The position numbers were made by a program, and so were the translations under genes. Below the pieces are notes generated by a model, which saw only the letters and a program-made list of their open reading frames with translations, made no database searches and had not been told where the DNA came from. A DNA stretch of 64,000 nucleotides from Cinclus cinclus (taxonomy: Eukaryota; Chordata; Aves; Passeriformes; Cinclidae), in contig NC_085067.1 of assembly GCF_963662255.1 (NCBI RefSeq), positions 1,573,928 through 1,637,927 on the forward strand, given 5' to 3'. Positions 45,211 to 56,660 of this stretch are shown piece by piece. The stretch's first letter is position 1, and the number at the start of each line of letters is the position of its first letter.

Positions 45211-45450
45211 AACTCCTCACTTCTACTGTAATTTTAATTGGTGGGTGAACACGATCTTTGTAGAGACAAAGCCTCATTCTTCTCTCCCTCGCAACAGTTT
45301 AAATCAATACTAACCCGAGGCTGCTTGGAAATATTTAATGAAAACTATTTTGACAGAAAATTGGATTCTTGATGAGGCAAAATATTTGTTTTCAACGGAA
45401 AAGTTTCATTTCGTTGAGAAGCCTAAACTTTTTTAGTTTTTACTGGAAAG
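45211..45450. other. AT-rich segment, possible old repeat
   Basis: The second half (45330-45430) is full of GAAAA/TTTTC words, including GTTTTCAAC, and resembles 11991-12110 in style. Either a diverged interspersed repeat or an AT-rich element. Confidence 0.35.
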
Positions 45451-45720
45451 TCAGATCTCAGCCTTTGCGCTTGTGTATCCTTTGTGCCAGGTAAAGGAAA
45501 GGTGTGCAGGCAACCAAGGGGATGAGATCCCATCCTGGCCTCTCAGGGCTGGAGCCAGGAGCCTTGTGGAAGTCACAACCTTCGTGCTGTGACCTATCCA
45601 TCCCACTGTGACAAAGCCCAGGGGGCAGAGGACACGTCCCAGCAGCAGGGGTTGGAGCATGGAGCACAGCGAGTCCATGGCTCACCCCGTGCCCGAGGGC
45701 TCTGCCTGCACGTTCACCTT

Positions 45721-45860
45721 GGGGTGAAATTAGTGATGGCAAAAAAACACCTTACTCAGGTCTTGGCTAATGATTATCCCATTAAAGAATCAGCTGACAT
45801 CATATCATTTGGTGGTTTTATAAACCTCAGTGACAACAAGACTGATGGGGCCTAAAGCCC
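45721..45860. promoter_or_regulatory. small AT-rich island
   Basis: GCTAATGATTATCCCATTAA near 45764 combines homeodomain and GATA-type words. No simple repeat. Confidence 0.35.
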
Positions 45861-46410
45861 TGACAGCTCAACTGCCCAGAGAAGAGGAAGGTACAGGAAT
45901 CTGTTTTACTGTCCTGTGAATTTAATGGCACTAAAAACCCACAATAAAATAATCCCTGTGAAGGTGGGCAACCTTTGCCTATTCCCAGAAACACAAGGAT
46001 GCTCACAGCAGCCCTCCCACTCGCTGGCACATTTCTATCCAGCCTAAAAACTGCAAATGGAGCAAGTGGCAGCGAGTGGCTGCGCTGCCCTGACCTCGGC
46101 AGGACTGCAGGGACGCAGCAGCTGGGGGTGTCCTGTCCCTCCCGTCCCTGGTGCTGACCCCCCTGGAGCCCCCAGAGCCCCCCAGAGCCCAGCTCTGCCC
46201 GGTGACCCCAGCCCCAGCAGTGGTGCTGAGGAGTGCTGAGCCCGGAGTGGGGGGCAGCAGCTCCACATCCCACCCTGGTTCAGCCCAAAGAGCCACTCAC
46301 ACGGGGCAGGTGGTGCCTACAATTACCCCATTTAACTAAAAAGGGAAAAAAAGTGTGTGTGTGCTGTAGTTCCTGTCCTCACCCATCCCTGCACTGGGGC
46401 CATGGGTGCT
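45861..46410. other. GC-rich spacer before the 20-bp array
   Basis: Short GT run (GTGTGTGTG) at 46353-46361. Frames on both strands look incidental. Confidence 0.5.
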
Positions 46411-47400
46411 GGCAGGACAGAGCACAACCTGACAGGATAAAGCACAACCTCACAGGATAAAATACAACCTGACAGGATAAAGCACAACCTGACAGGATAA
46501 AATACAACCTGACAGGATAAAGCACAACCTCACAGGATAAAATACAACCTGACAGGATAAAGCACAACCTGACAGGGTAAAGCACAACCTCACAGGATAA
46601 AATACAACCTGACGGGATAAAACACAACCTGACAGGATAAAATACAACCTGACAGGATAAAGCACAACCTCACAGGATAAAATACAACCTGACAGGATAA
46701 AGCACAACCTGACAGGATAAAGCACAACCTGACAGGATAAAATACAACCTGATGGGATAAAACACAACGTGACAGGATAAAGCACAACCTCACAGGATAA
46801 AACACAACCTGACAGGGTAAAGCACAACCTGACAGGATAAAACACAACCTGAGAGGATAAAGCACAACCTGAGAGGATAAAATACAACCTGACAGGATAA
46901 AGCACAACCTGACAGGGTAAAGCACAACCTCACAGGATAAAATACAACCTGACGGGATAAAACACAACCTGAGAGGATAAAGCACAACCTGAGAGGATAA
47001 AATACAACCTGACAGGGCAGAACACAACCTGACAGGATAAAGCACAACCTGACAGGATAAAGCACAACCTGAGAGGATAAAATACAACCTGATGGGATAA
47101 AACACAACCTGACAGGATAAAACACAACCTGAGAGGATAAAGCACAACCTGAGAGGATAAAATACAACCTGACAGGGCAGAACACAACCTGACAGGATAA
47201 AGCACAACCTGACAGGATAAAGCACAACCTCACAGGATAAAGCGCAACCTCACAGGATAAAACACAACCTGACAGGGTAAAGCACCACCTGACAGGATAA
47301 AACACAACCAGACAGGGTAAAGCACAACCTCCCAGGATAAAACACAACCTCCCAGGATAAAGCACAACCTGACAGGATAAAACACAACCTCCCAGGATGT
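46411..47400. repeat. 20-bp minisatellite, about 49 units
   Basis: The unit AGCACAACCTGACAGGATAA varies at its start (AGC/AAT/AAC) and at GACAGG (CACAGG, GAGAGG, GACGGG, GATGGG, CCCAGG). There is no length change over nearly 1 kb. A 110-bp block at 46961-47070 is repeated exactly at 47121-47230, so a 160-bp higher-order unit exists. The minus-strand frames (for example 46790-47497) translate to 20-residue Cys/Leu-rich repeats and are artefacts. Confidence 0.98.
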
Positions 47401-47499
47401 TCAACATGCTCGTGAGGCTCAGGGGGCTCTTTGGAGGGCACGTGGCCTGTTCTGCTGGTTTAAAAGAGGCAACACACAGGTGAGCACTGGCCAGCAAGT

Positions 47500-48065
47500 G
47501 CCTTCCACCTCTGGTTTATGAATGCATATATATATATTTATATATAATTTAAAAACATTTTTACAACTCTACAAAAAAAGGGAAAAGATTAGGCAAATCA
47601 AATAAAACATTGGCCTAAGACACCACTGCATCCCAGGGTTCTGTATTATGCAGTTTAGAAGGGGAGGGGGGGGGGGGAAAAGAAGCTTTGCTTTTCTCCC
47701 CCTTGCCTGGGTGTCATGAGCAAGAAATGAACAGCTGACCTGAGTTTGAATTTAGAGTGTTCATTAATAGGATATTATGCCATATGCTCAGCACACTGTC
47801 TTTTTTTTTTTAATGCAGCCGCCAATTTGAGAGAATTTCTAATTAGTAATGGTATAATGAGAGTATTCAAAGGCTAATGTGGTGGGTGGGGAAGCGAAAT
47901 AGATCGCTTGGTGTGGACTGGAAATATTTCTGTTCGAATTCCTGGTGAAATAATGACCTGCTGTAAAAGGCTGTGATCTCTGACAAATGAAGGACGCTCG
48001 GGGAGGTTACAGGAACTGCGGAGGGAGCATTTATCAGAGCAGGGGGAAAGGTGAGACAATTTGGG
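47500..48065. promoter_or_regulatory. AT-rich island next to the 20-bp array
   Basis: It begins with an AT run at 47526-47548. It also has a palindromic CTAATTAG at 47839-47846 and a small dyad AAGCGA/TCGCTT at 47892-47909. A G-run at 47661-47677 interrupts the block. Confidence 0.4.
47661..47677 (+). repeat. poly(G) tract
   Basis: GGGGA followed by 12 G. Sequencing of such runs is error-prone, so the exact length is uncertain. Confidence 0.85.
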
Positions 48066-49180
48066 CTGCCCGAGCTTCATGCAGGGAATGGCTGGCAAGG
48101 AAAAATATTTGAGCTGGGGTTGGGCTGGATGGGAGGGAGGGAGCACAAAGAAGAGTCCTGGAAGGGGGAAATGCTCAGCTGGATGCTGGGGGTGGGGGGT
48201 GGAAGTGTTTGAAGCTGGGGAGGTTTGACCCTCCCTGCCCCACAGCAGAACCCAGGTATCAGTGCCCAGCTGGACACAGCGTGGGGACAACCCCAGCAGG
48301 ACACAGGGTGGGAAATATTCAGAATATCCCAGCCCAGCAGCAGCCCAGCACCTGCTCTATGAGCCAGGGGTGATGGAGTCAGGGACAGGGACATGTCCAG
48401 GCTGCCCAAAATGTAGCCTGGAAGGTTTTTTGGGTTTTTTTTTTTTTGCTCTGTGTTTGGGGGGTCACACCATTTGCTGTCAATGCTGTTACAGAAAATT
48501 TGGAATATTGGGGCATGGATACAGGTAGGTGTTTTGTGGGAACCTGTTGGTATGAAGTGTTTGATGTATTTTTAATAAAATGAAGCTTTGAGGGTTGTGA
48601 GCTGACAGAGAGCCCTGTGTGAGGCTGCTTTACCCTGCAGGGTATGGGCAGGAGATGAACCTACAAAAACCACAGCACAGGTCCAGAGGAATCCATCCTC
48701 AACCCCAGAGCATCCTTTGACTTAAACTCTGATTTTTACAGAAGAGAAAAGGGACAAATTTTCAGTGGTGTGCAAAAAGTCAGGCTGCAAGACAGGAAAA
48801 TGCTCCTCACCCCACTAAGAAAACATAGCACTTAGAAACTAGAAAAATAAAACATTTTCCCAGGAGAAAAAGGGTTTGCTCTGGTGTGGATATGGGAGTT
48901 GGGCTGTCTGGTCTAAGAGCACAAGCCCATTCCTCTTTCAGAGGTTTCAGAAGGAAATTCCAAGCAGTGACAAGGAAAATCCACATGTTGTAAGCATAAA
49001 ATAAAATGAAATAGAACTAACAAAATTATTGCCTTTCTCCCACATGCCAACCAGCACCAAGTCCCTGGTGAGGGAGTACACTCTGTGCTGCAGAGGACAG
49101 CATTCCCACTCCAGCTTTGCCAGCTCTGGGAACGCCGTGGTTCCTCCCTGCAGCCTCTGCTGGAACACATGCAGATTTCT
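48066..49180. other. unique spacer, no gene seen
   Basis: Contains a T12 run near 48437. No other structure noted. Confidence 0.5.
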
Positions 49181-49280
49181 CCAAATGAGCTGTCATTAAT
49201 TTGCCTTTTGATTGGACCAATTAGATCTTTAACACGGTAGGAAATAATTTTTTGCTAATGATTAAGCTGCAGACCAGGAG
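49181..49280. promoter_or_regulatory. small AT-rich island
   Basis: TGATTGGACCAATTAGATC near 49209 includes an inverted CCAAT box (ATTGG) next to CCAAT, followed by GCTAATGATTAAGC near 49254. Confidence 0.35.
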
Positions 49281-49440
49281 CTTCCCTCTCCTGTGGAATG
49301 GTTTTGTGGCATTGCCATCCTCCCACCAAGGAAGCCACTCAAGTTCTACAGCCATGGGGTGTCCCTGGCACTTTCTCCTCCTGTTGTGACACTCAGATGG
49401 TCCAGGAGCAGGGAATGGAGCAGCCTGGGATGGGCAGGAA
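49281..49440. other. spacer
   Basis: Short unique flank of the CR1 copy. Confidence 0.5.
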
Positions 49441-49645
49441 ACCACAGAATTCCAGGATGCTTTGGAGGGGAAGGGACCTTAAAATCCATCCACTTCCAGC
49501 CCCAGCACCTTCCACTATCCCAGACTGCTCCAAACCCTGTCCAGCCTGGCCTTGGATACTCCCAGGGATGGGGCAGAAGAATTTATCCTTAACATTCAAT
49601 CTAAGCCTGCTCTTTTCCAATTTAAAGCCATTCCCTCTTTCCAGA
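49441..49645 (-). mobile_element. CR1: CR1 LINE 3'-end copy, 5'-truncated
   Basis: In reverse orientation: GGGGAAGGGACCTTAAAATC, CCTTCCACTATCCCAGAC, TCCAGCCTGGCCTTGGATAC, CAGGGATGGGGCAG, and TTTAAAGCCATTCCCTC. The order matches the CR1 3' region. Confidence 0.85.
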
Positions 49646-49729
49646 GCAGAAAAGCAAGGATCTGCTCCAGCCCCAAACCAGCGACCGGCCCAGCTGCCAG
49701 GCACTCGGGGATTGTGTAAACCCTGCTTG

Positions 49730-50095
49730 GAAAATTAAATATTCATAATGCTCATATTAGATTCTAGAGCACCTTTTAGGAAGAAATAAATGAGATTTGC
49801 TTTAAAAGAAGGAAAAAGGCAGAGGGGCCATGTAGAACCAAGCCAGAGCTTCATAAATAATATGTTTTTATGCCAACACCCAACAATTAAAAGGCTTAAG
49901 ATTCGTTTTGGAGAATGAAGTGAGCTTAAAATCCATTCTCCTACCCTCTTCCACGTGCACAGGGAAATTAATGCGTTCATCCAATATATTTTTAGAAGGG
50001 ATTTATTCCTTGCTTTCATGCCATCCTTATTTTCCCAACTAATAGATGTGAGTGGTGAAGTGTAAGCAAGGTTTTTTTCCCCTCCTTTAAAGTAA
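49730..50095. promoter_or_regulatory. strong AT-rich island
   Basis: Long repeat-free block with AATATTCATAATGC near 49739, AACAATTAAAAGG near 49883 and GAAATTAATGCG near 49964. Confidence 0.4.
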
Positions 50096-50369
50096 ATCTC
50101 CATCTTGTTGACAGCCATGCCCAAACCTGCAGGACCTGGAGGCTCTGCATCATCTCTGTCCTGAGCTGTTCCCCCTCTCCCTGTGCCCTGAAGGCGAGCA
50201 GGGACAGTGGCACAGTGCAAACAGGACCCCTGGCATCGCTGGCACCTCCGTTCCCACCCACCACAACATTCCCAACACTTGGGGAAAGGAGAGGATGGAA
50301 GGGGCACAGACCCTGCTGGCTCTTGGGAGGGACCCCCAACCCCACCAGGAGCATCCCCCAGCTCATTTC
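50096..50369. other. GC-rich spacer
   Basis: Nothing recognised. Confidence 0.5.
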
Positions 50370-50495
50370 ACAGCCCATTAGCCAGAAATAAATATTAATA
50401 TAATACGATATTATTCTGATGAAAGTGAAAAATGTGACTATAATAAGGCTCTCGTGCTGAACTTGGATTAATACCCCTGTTAATTACCAGCAGCT
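50370..50495. promoter_or_regulatory. small AT-rich island
   Basis: ATTAATATAATACGATATTA around 50394-50413 includes the dyad ATAATA-CGA-TATTAT (50400-50414). GGATTAATACC and GTTAATTACC follow. Confidence 0.35.
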
Positions 50496-51054
50496 CCTGT
50501 GGTCTGCAGCCCGATGGGAGCAGCGCTCAGGGCTTGCCTTCAGGAGCTTCCTGAGCTTCAGGGAGAGCCCAAAGTGACACTGGGGTGGAATGAATCCTCT
50601 GGGAGCTGCTGCAAGGACAGGGAGCAGCCCCCAGCACCCTGAATCCTGGGAATACGCAGTGGGAATGGTGCCCAGGGAATGCACACAGGGCTCTGGGCTC
50701 TGGGAAGTTCCTCCCCATCAGTGTGGGACACTCAGTGTTCAGCAGGGTTTTTCATATTTCTTCTTCGTTTTCTGCCTGAAAGCACTATTCAAACTCAGCC
50801 TGAACTTCCAAAGGGCTTCTATCATCTCAAAATCACATTTTGGTGACCAAGCTCTGTGTCCAAAGAGCTCCCTCTCCCAAAACACAGCTGATGGTGTGCT
50901 GCATCCTGACATCACCACGGAAAGCACCAGAATCCTCTGGAGCTACTGGAGCAGAGCATTCCTGGAAGGTTTGCAGGGATCAGAGCGTGGACACTGGGGA
51001 GCTGTGCGAAGGCTCTGGTGTGATAAAAATAATCTTCATCACAAGAACCAGCTG
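50496..51054. other. unique spacer
   Basis: Frames entering from here into the array (50590-51912 plus) are kept open by the array. No independent coding evidence. Confidence 0.5.
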
Positions 51055-51659
51055 TGGACACTCCACCAGTGCCATGGACATTCCCACCAGTGCCATGGAC
51101 ACTCCAACCACTCCTGTGGACACTCCACCAGTGCCATGGACACTCCACCAGTGCCGTGGACACTCCAACCACTCCTGTGGACACTCCACCAGTTCCATGG
51201 ACACTCCAACCACTCCTGTGGACACTCCACCAGTGCCGTGGACACTCCACCAGTGCCGTGGACACTCCAACCACTCCTGTGGACACTCCAACCACTCCTA
51301 TGGACTCTGCAAATGCTCCTATGGACACTCCACCAGTGCCGTGGACACTCCAACCACTCCTATGGACACTCCAACCACTCCTATGGACACTCCACCAGTG
51401 CCATGGACACTCCACCAGTGCCGTGGACACTCCAACCACTCCTATGGACACTCCAACCACTCCTATGGACACTCCACCAGTGCCATGGACACTCCACCAG
51501 TGCCGTGGACACTCCAACCACTCCTATGGACACTCCAACCACTCCTATGGACACTCCACCAGTGTCGTGGACACTCCACCAGTGCCGTGGACACTCCACC
51601 AGTGCCGTGGACACTCCAACCACTCCTATGGACACTCCAACCACTCCTATGGACACTCC
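51055..51659. repeat. minisatellite of two unit types, 29 units
   Basis: Type A (20 bp) is ACTCCACCAGTGCCATGGAC. Type B (21 bp) has AACCACTCCTATGG in its place. The order read from left is AABAABABAABBXABBAABBAABBAAABB, where X is a diverged unit near 51300. The right half settles into an 82-bp AABB unit. The 20/21 alternation rotates the frame, yielding Thr/Pro- and His-rich peptides in several frames. Confidence 0.97.
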
Positions 51660-52060
51660 CTGCTCCGTGCCACACGTGGCCCCATGTCACATGGGGCAGG
51701 ACTGGACCACACCAGCCCCATTCCACCTCAGCTGTACAACTCTGCCAAAACCTCCCCTCTCCTTTCCCCATTTCCTTCAACTTCCCACCCCAGCTCTGCA
51801 AACTTTCCGCCCGTGCCCCAGCCTGACACAGAGATTCCCACCGAGCCCGTGCTCAGGGAACGCTCGCTCCTTCCCGACACGTGCGCGGCCTCCCGGGAGG
51901 TGGAACGGATAAACTGACACCTCTGAGGAGGTCTGAGATGAAAAATGGCATAGCTGTGACAAATATGTGTCAGCACAGCCCTGGGGCTGGCAGCTGCCAT
52001 GCCCTGTCCCGAGCCACCCGTGCTGTCCTCGCCGGGACGGGGTCCTGGGGGATCCTCGTG
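51660..52060. other. GC-rich spacer
   Basis: Several CpGs at 51830-51910 and 52010-52060. No gene seen. Confidence 0.5.
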
Positions 52061-52440
52061 CCAGGGAAACGCCACCAAAACGTTCCTTTCAAACGCTCCC
52101 TTCAAAATGTTATTTGGCAAGTTTTGCTAGCTTTACTTCGCACAGCCTGGTGCTGTTCTTTTTAGGTTTGTTAGAAATGTTCTCCAGCTGAATACTGAGT
52201 GAAATAAATTCAAATCCTACTCTGCAAATGACACTGCACATAAATATTCAGTAAATTAGCAGCACACTTTTATAGATTTATCAGTCATTGCTGGCACAGA
52301 ATGACAGGCAATGTTGTAGCTGAAATATTAATGCTGACAAATTAATGATTTCTGAGTAAATGATGTCATTTTTGCACCGTTTCATTAAAATTTACTCACT
52401 TTCAATATCAGCTTCATTTCTACGCCAAAAAAAAAAATTA
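52061..52440. promoter_or_regulatory. AT-rich island
   Basis: ATTAATG occurs twice, 14 bp apart (52327-52333, 52341-52347), with an AAATTAATGATTTC context. A-run at 52427-52438. Confidence 0.4.
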
Positions 52441-52449
52441 AAATCATTT

Positions 52450-52489
52450 TCATTCTCTTTCTCTCTCTCACTTTTCTCTTTCTCTCTAG
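52450..52489 (+). other. pyrimidine tract ending in AG, splice-acceptor-like
   Basis: About 35 nt of T/C-rich sequence end in CTCTCTAG at 52489. A GGTAGGAG word follows about 100 bp later, and a 125-codon frame starts at 52527. The signal is good in isolation, but I see no partner exon. Confidence 0.25.
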
Positions 52490-53018
52490 GAGCCTTTTTT
52501 GAACCCAAAGGGCATAAATTTCCTACATGGAGGACGAAGAGGGGCCGAGGTTTGTGGAGAGGGCAGGCAGTGGAGCCCTGTCCCCCCTGGTAGGAGCCAG
52601 GTCCTCTCTCCACACCGTGCTTGAGCCAGGTGCTCCCTGCTTGGAGCATGGATTGGACCCTTTGGAGCAATCCCTGCCTCTGCCAGGACCTCTCATCCTG
52701 GAGCTTTCACATCCCCCTGCCCTGGGCTGGGGTGCAGATGTGAAGAAGGGGAGGCTGGGTGTTCTCCCACACCAAGAGCTCAATGCATGGACCAACCATG
52801 GACCTAGCACAGCTAGGGTTCACAACAGCTTTGAGAAGAGAAAGCTGAGTTTACCCACAGGGAATCTCCTCCCCAGAGCCTTTGCCACCAGTTGCCATCT
52901 TTAATATACCACGATGGGTATTTTTGGCAAATTACCCCATCAAAATCTTTCCTGCCCTGTCTGTCATCCCAGGCAGGACTGGTGACACCTCTGACAGGTG
53001 ACTGACAGAGACAGTTGT
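52490..53018. other. GC-rich spacer
   Basis: The frame at 52527-52904 has no recognisable domain. Confidence 0.45.
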
Positions 53019-53125
53019 ATCAGGAAGGAAAAAACAAAAAAAAAAAAAAAAAAGGGGGGGAGGGTGGAAGGAAAAGAAAAAAGAAAAGAAAAAAAAAAGG
53101 CAGAGAGAAAGAGCCCAGAGAAGGT
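53019..53125 (+). repeat. A-rich then G-rich polypurine tract
   Basis: A18-like run, then G8, then A/G-only sequence with few interruptions to about 53125. Translates to Lys/Glu runs that are not a protein. Confidence 0.9.
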
Positions 53126-53144
53126 TTTACCCAGGGTTCCCTGG

Positions 53145-53470
53145 GCTGAGCTATATCAGTCAATCTCCGGGCTAATTCGTGTCAGTACTTGTTTCCTATC
53201 TCCTTGAGTCTCCAGCGGAAGGTTGATAAAATTGAAGTGGAAATGAAGTTGGATGCACAGGAGGATACATACAACAATAGCCTGGTGAAATGGGTTTGTA
53301 TCCCTGATACACTCTTTGGAGCATCAGGATTCTTGGTGACCTTGGCAGTGTCCTTGGGAGAATAAAATAAAATAAAAAGCAGAATTTCCATCTGCCAGAA
53401 GAAATTTAAGCAAAGCGCCACATTTACCACATGGACTCCGTGGCTGCTGGCATCGCGTATCCGGCTTATT
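53145..53470. promoter_or_regulatory. candidate conserved island
   Basis: Repeat-poor, mildly AT-rich, with ATCAGTCAATC near 53155 and an AAAAT triplet repeat at 53361-53378. Confidence 0.33.
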
Positions 53471-54844
53471 TATCCAGTGGGAATTTGTGTTTGCACAAGT
53501 ACTTCCCCAGCTCTCTGTGTGAAATGCAGAGAGGGCGCCTGCTCAGAGCTCTCCACAGTGCTAGTTCTCACAAGAAAGTCTCTGTTGCCTCAGCCAGTTG
53601 TTGGTGAATAGGAGGAAACCCATCCCAGTCTAAATAAAATGTTAATGGGAGCGTGTGTGCAGCCAGTTCCTCTCCAGGTGTCAATGCTGTGTGAGCACAA
53701 TCGGAGAGAAACTCCACCGAGGCACTCCTGGTTAAACACAACACGGATCTCTGTTTGCCACCCCCCTGAAAATCAAAACACTGGGAATAACTGTGCTGTA
53801 GGACATGGGAGAAGGGGAGAGAACCCATGAAAGCATCCAGAATGTGGGAAAATTTGGATCGTGTTGATATTTTATCCACCCTTATTTACTACCATGGCCT
53901 ATTCCCCTCACTCCAGTAATTCTGGAAGTGCCCCACTGACTGAGGGATGCCCTGAGTGCCCGGGTTTATGGAAAGCCAAGGATCAGACGAGCAGCTCTGG
54001 TTGGACCCTTCCCCTCTGGCTTCCCAAGGGATTTCTGTAGCAGTCGTGCTGTCCTGCCTGAATGATGGATCAGGGCTTTCCCATAAAGCTCAGAGCAGCC
54101 CATGTTTTTTATGAGGCTGGAGAAGAGAGGTTTTTAGGTGTCTATTTGCATTGCAGATAAATCCAAGGAGGCAGCAAGTTTGCTTTAGGTGCTTTTCCTG
54201 CTGATACAGACCCTGCAGACTTCTCAGTACATGAGGAGATTTTGGACATGTGAGGCACAGCACTGGCAGGTTTAGGGAGATTTGACCAGGGAGCCTTTGC
54301 CTCTGGGACTGAGTCCTTACAGCACCCCGTTTAATCTTGACTGAAATGTTTGTTCATTCTAATTTGGTGGCACTGGTGGTGGAGAAGAGGAACATGGATA
54401 GAACTGATGCTTCCCCTCAATACTATCCCTGCATCCAAGGAAATACTGCTGGGATGCAGCAGCTTGCTCAGTAATCTCCTGGCTTTTGACAAGACCTTAA
54501 TGGAAGCAGCAAGTCTAGGACCCTGTGCCCAAGAAGAGGCTGATCCCAAAAGATGTGCAGAAAATTGAAGAAAATTGTGTAGCAGCATCCAAACAAAGGG
54601 ATCCTGGGAATGCTCAGAGCAATGTCAGCAACGTCAGCTTCCTGTGGTTTACCTGGGCCTGGCCCTCAGTCCAGAGGGGAGCTGGAGTTAAGACCCCACA
54701 TTTACAGGAAATTAACCCAAACCTACACCACACCCTGGGCAGCACCCCTGGGCCACCAACACCCAGCAGCACCAGGCTCCAGCGTTTGGCAAATAAAACC
54801 CAGCTGGCTTTTTCCACTCTGCTGCCTGTGAGAAACTGATGACA
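53471..54844. other. unique spacer with one octamer
   Basis: Reverse octamer ATTTGCAT at 54144-54151. Otherwise unremarkable. Confidence 0.5.
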
Positions 54845-55160
54845 ACCTGTTTGACCGCTGACCTCTGAACTTGACCCCCTGGTAATACCTTCAGCTGCTG
54901 ATTGTCATGGGTGGCTGGCAGAGCCCTTTGTCTTTTGCTGTTTTGGAGTCCAGACAGATAAATGATTTCTATTTGTCCTTTGGCGCAACGGAAGAGCTGA
55001 TCGATATTATCCACGAATGATGTCAAGGATTTGTCGCCACAGCTTATGAATGACAAAACACTACCCAAAAAAACACCTTTTGGGGCAAAAGATTGAAAGC
55101 TGGAAAGGTTTATTGATTTTTGCTTTCTTAAATAGCAGCTCAAGCCACAAAAGAGAAAAC
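54845..55160. promoter_or_regulatory. island headed by nuclear-receptor half-sites
   Basis: It begins with four half-sites (54852-54877) and continues with TGATCGATATTATCC near 55000 and CTTTGGCGC near 54979. The texture is uniform and repeat-free. Confidence 0.42.
54852..54877 (-). promoter_or_regulatory. tandem nuclear-receptor half-sites (two overlapping DR1)
   Basis: Plus-strand hexamers TGACCG (54852), TGACCT (54859), TGAACT (54866) and TGACCC (54872) read on the minus strand as GGGTCA, AGTTCA, AGGTCA and CGGTCA. The last three are spaced by one base, the DR1 arrangement known for RXR, HNF4 and COUP-TF. The first abuts with no gap. Confidence 0.6.
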
Positions 55161-55519
55161 GAAAAGCTTTGTGTGCTAAAATGCAGCAAAAAGCTTCCTT
55201 GAGAACAACGATTAGATCAGCTCTTGCATTTAAGTACTGTATGCCTTGCCACAGTCAACTGCTCAATTTTGTCTGCTAAGCCCACTGCAATTTCCCCCCG
55301 TTTTTCCTTATTTCAAAAGCACTTGTGTGGTGAAATACTCTGGAATAAAAGGCAGCTCTGCTTTTGGTCACTGGTCAGTGAGGAGAAGGCTCCACATGTG
55401 GGCAGGGAGAGCTCGGGAGAGCAAGGAAAAGCTTTTGGGTTCAAGGCTTGGAAAGGTGGGCTTGGGCCCCAGCACATCACCGTGGCACCTTGGGATGAGG
55501 GAAGCTCCCTCCTTATTCA
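55161..55519. other. unique spacer
   Basis: No gene or repeat recognised. Confidence 0.5.
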
Positions 55520-55603
55520 CAGGGTCATGGAATGGTTTGTGTTGGATTGTTAAAATCATCCCATTCCAAGCCCCTGCCATGGGCAGGGACACCTCCATCA
55601 CTT
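55520..55603 (-). mobile_element. CR1: CR1 LINE 3'-end fragment
   Basis: GGTCATGGAATGGTTTGTG, AAAATCATCCCATTCCAAG and CCCCTGCCATGGGCAGGGAC match the reverse complement of the CR1 3' end, including the diagnostic CTGCCATGGGCAGG. Confidence 0.8.
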
Positions 55604-56240
55604 CCTTCCTAAACCCACCATGAGTAAGGAGCAGCTGCCACAAACAGTCCCTAAGCAAACACTGATTTAAGGAGTTGATGAAATGGCTCCCCTCAAACCT
55701 CTACCATGGTCCCAGTTTTGTGCCTCCTCTGGAAAAAGCAGCATTTAGTTTCTCCTTGTAGCTTCCAAACTCAGTGCCAGCCCTAGATGAAACCAGAGAG
55801 TTTCTCCCAGCTCCCACCCAGTCCCAGCCCTGCTTGAAGTTCAGTGAACCTTGCCCAGCCCTCAGGTGGTGATAAATGTCTGCTGAGGTCACAGGGTTTG
55901 GTTTCCTTGGCTCCAGGGAGGGATTACCTTGGTTTGGAAGGCTGGAGCTCCCCAAGGGGAGGGAGAATTCCCCTCCCAGCACGGCTGATCTGCCCCAGTA
56001 ACAAAATTCAGCAGATATTTTGGCCTGGAAACTTTGACCACCAAAATAAGACAACCCTTGGAAGCAATTCTGCTGTGAGGACATGGAGAATTGCAAAGTG
56101 CAGGGACTAAAAAGAGGCTTGACCTGCAGCTCTGAGGAATTTGTTGAGCCTGTTCTGGTGGAACTGGGAGCTGCATGACCTGTGCTCCTCCAAAATGCCC
56201 ACAGGAGCCCCTCAAGGTCCAGGAGAGTTCATCTCCTGGT
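55604..56240. other. unique spacer
   Basis: GC-rich. Frames at 55701-56215 look incidental. Confidence 0.5.
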
Positions 56241-56660
56241 TTACAGGCCTGTCATGGCATTAGAAATTATTCAAACCACTGAATGATCTCCGGCTACATC
56301 ATTCCTCTTCCCCACTTTGAGCTTTTATTTTGATCTGCCAAGTGTGTCTGGTCACCGGTGCCAAAGGAAGTTCCCGAGACAATGTGCTCTGTGTTGTGCT
56401 CATGGCACTCACCTCCTCAATTTTACTCCTTGGGTCACTTGACAGCCCGTTTCCCTAAATTTACAGGGCTCACATTTCATGGATGTATTATTCATTATGA
56501 AAGAATCTAAATTCCTGCACCATATCCTGGGTGGGAGCATAAACTGATTTAAGCACGTGGTGAACAGACCGGGTGGCTCCAGCTCTGGGCTCTTCATTAT
56601 TAAAAGGCACAGCCTGGCTTCGATTTTAGAATTTAATCAAAAAATGCTTTAAATCTGAAC
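56241..56660. promoter_or_regulatory. candidate conserved island
   Basis: Contains TTATTCATTATGAAAG near 56489 and TCATTATTAAAAGG near 56594. Repeat-free. Confidence 0.37.

Noticed and set aside
46790..47497. 235-codon minus frame, Cys/Leu-rich
   Set aside because: Translation of the 20-bp array. The 20-residue period equals three units.
50590..51912. 440-codon plus frame, His/Thr/Pro-rich
   Set aside because: Kept open by the mixed 20/21-bp array, with parallel frames at 50840-51826 and 51054-51917.
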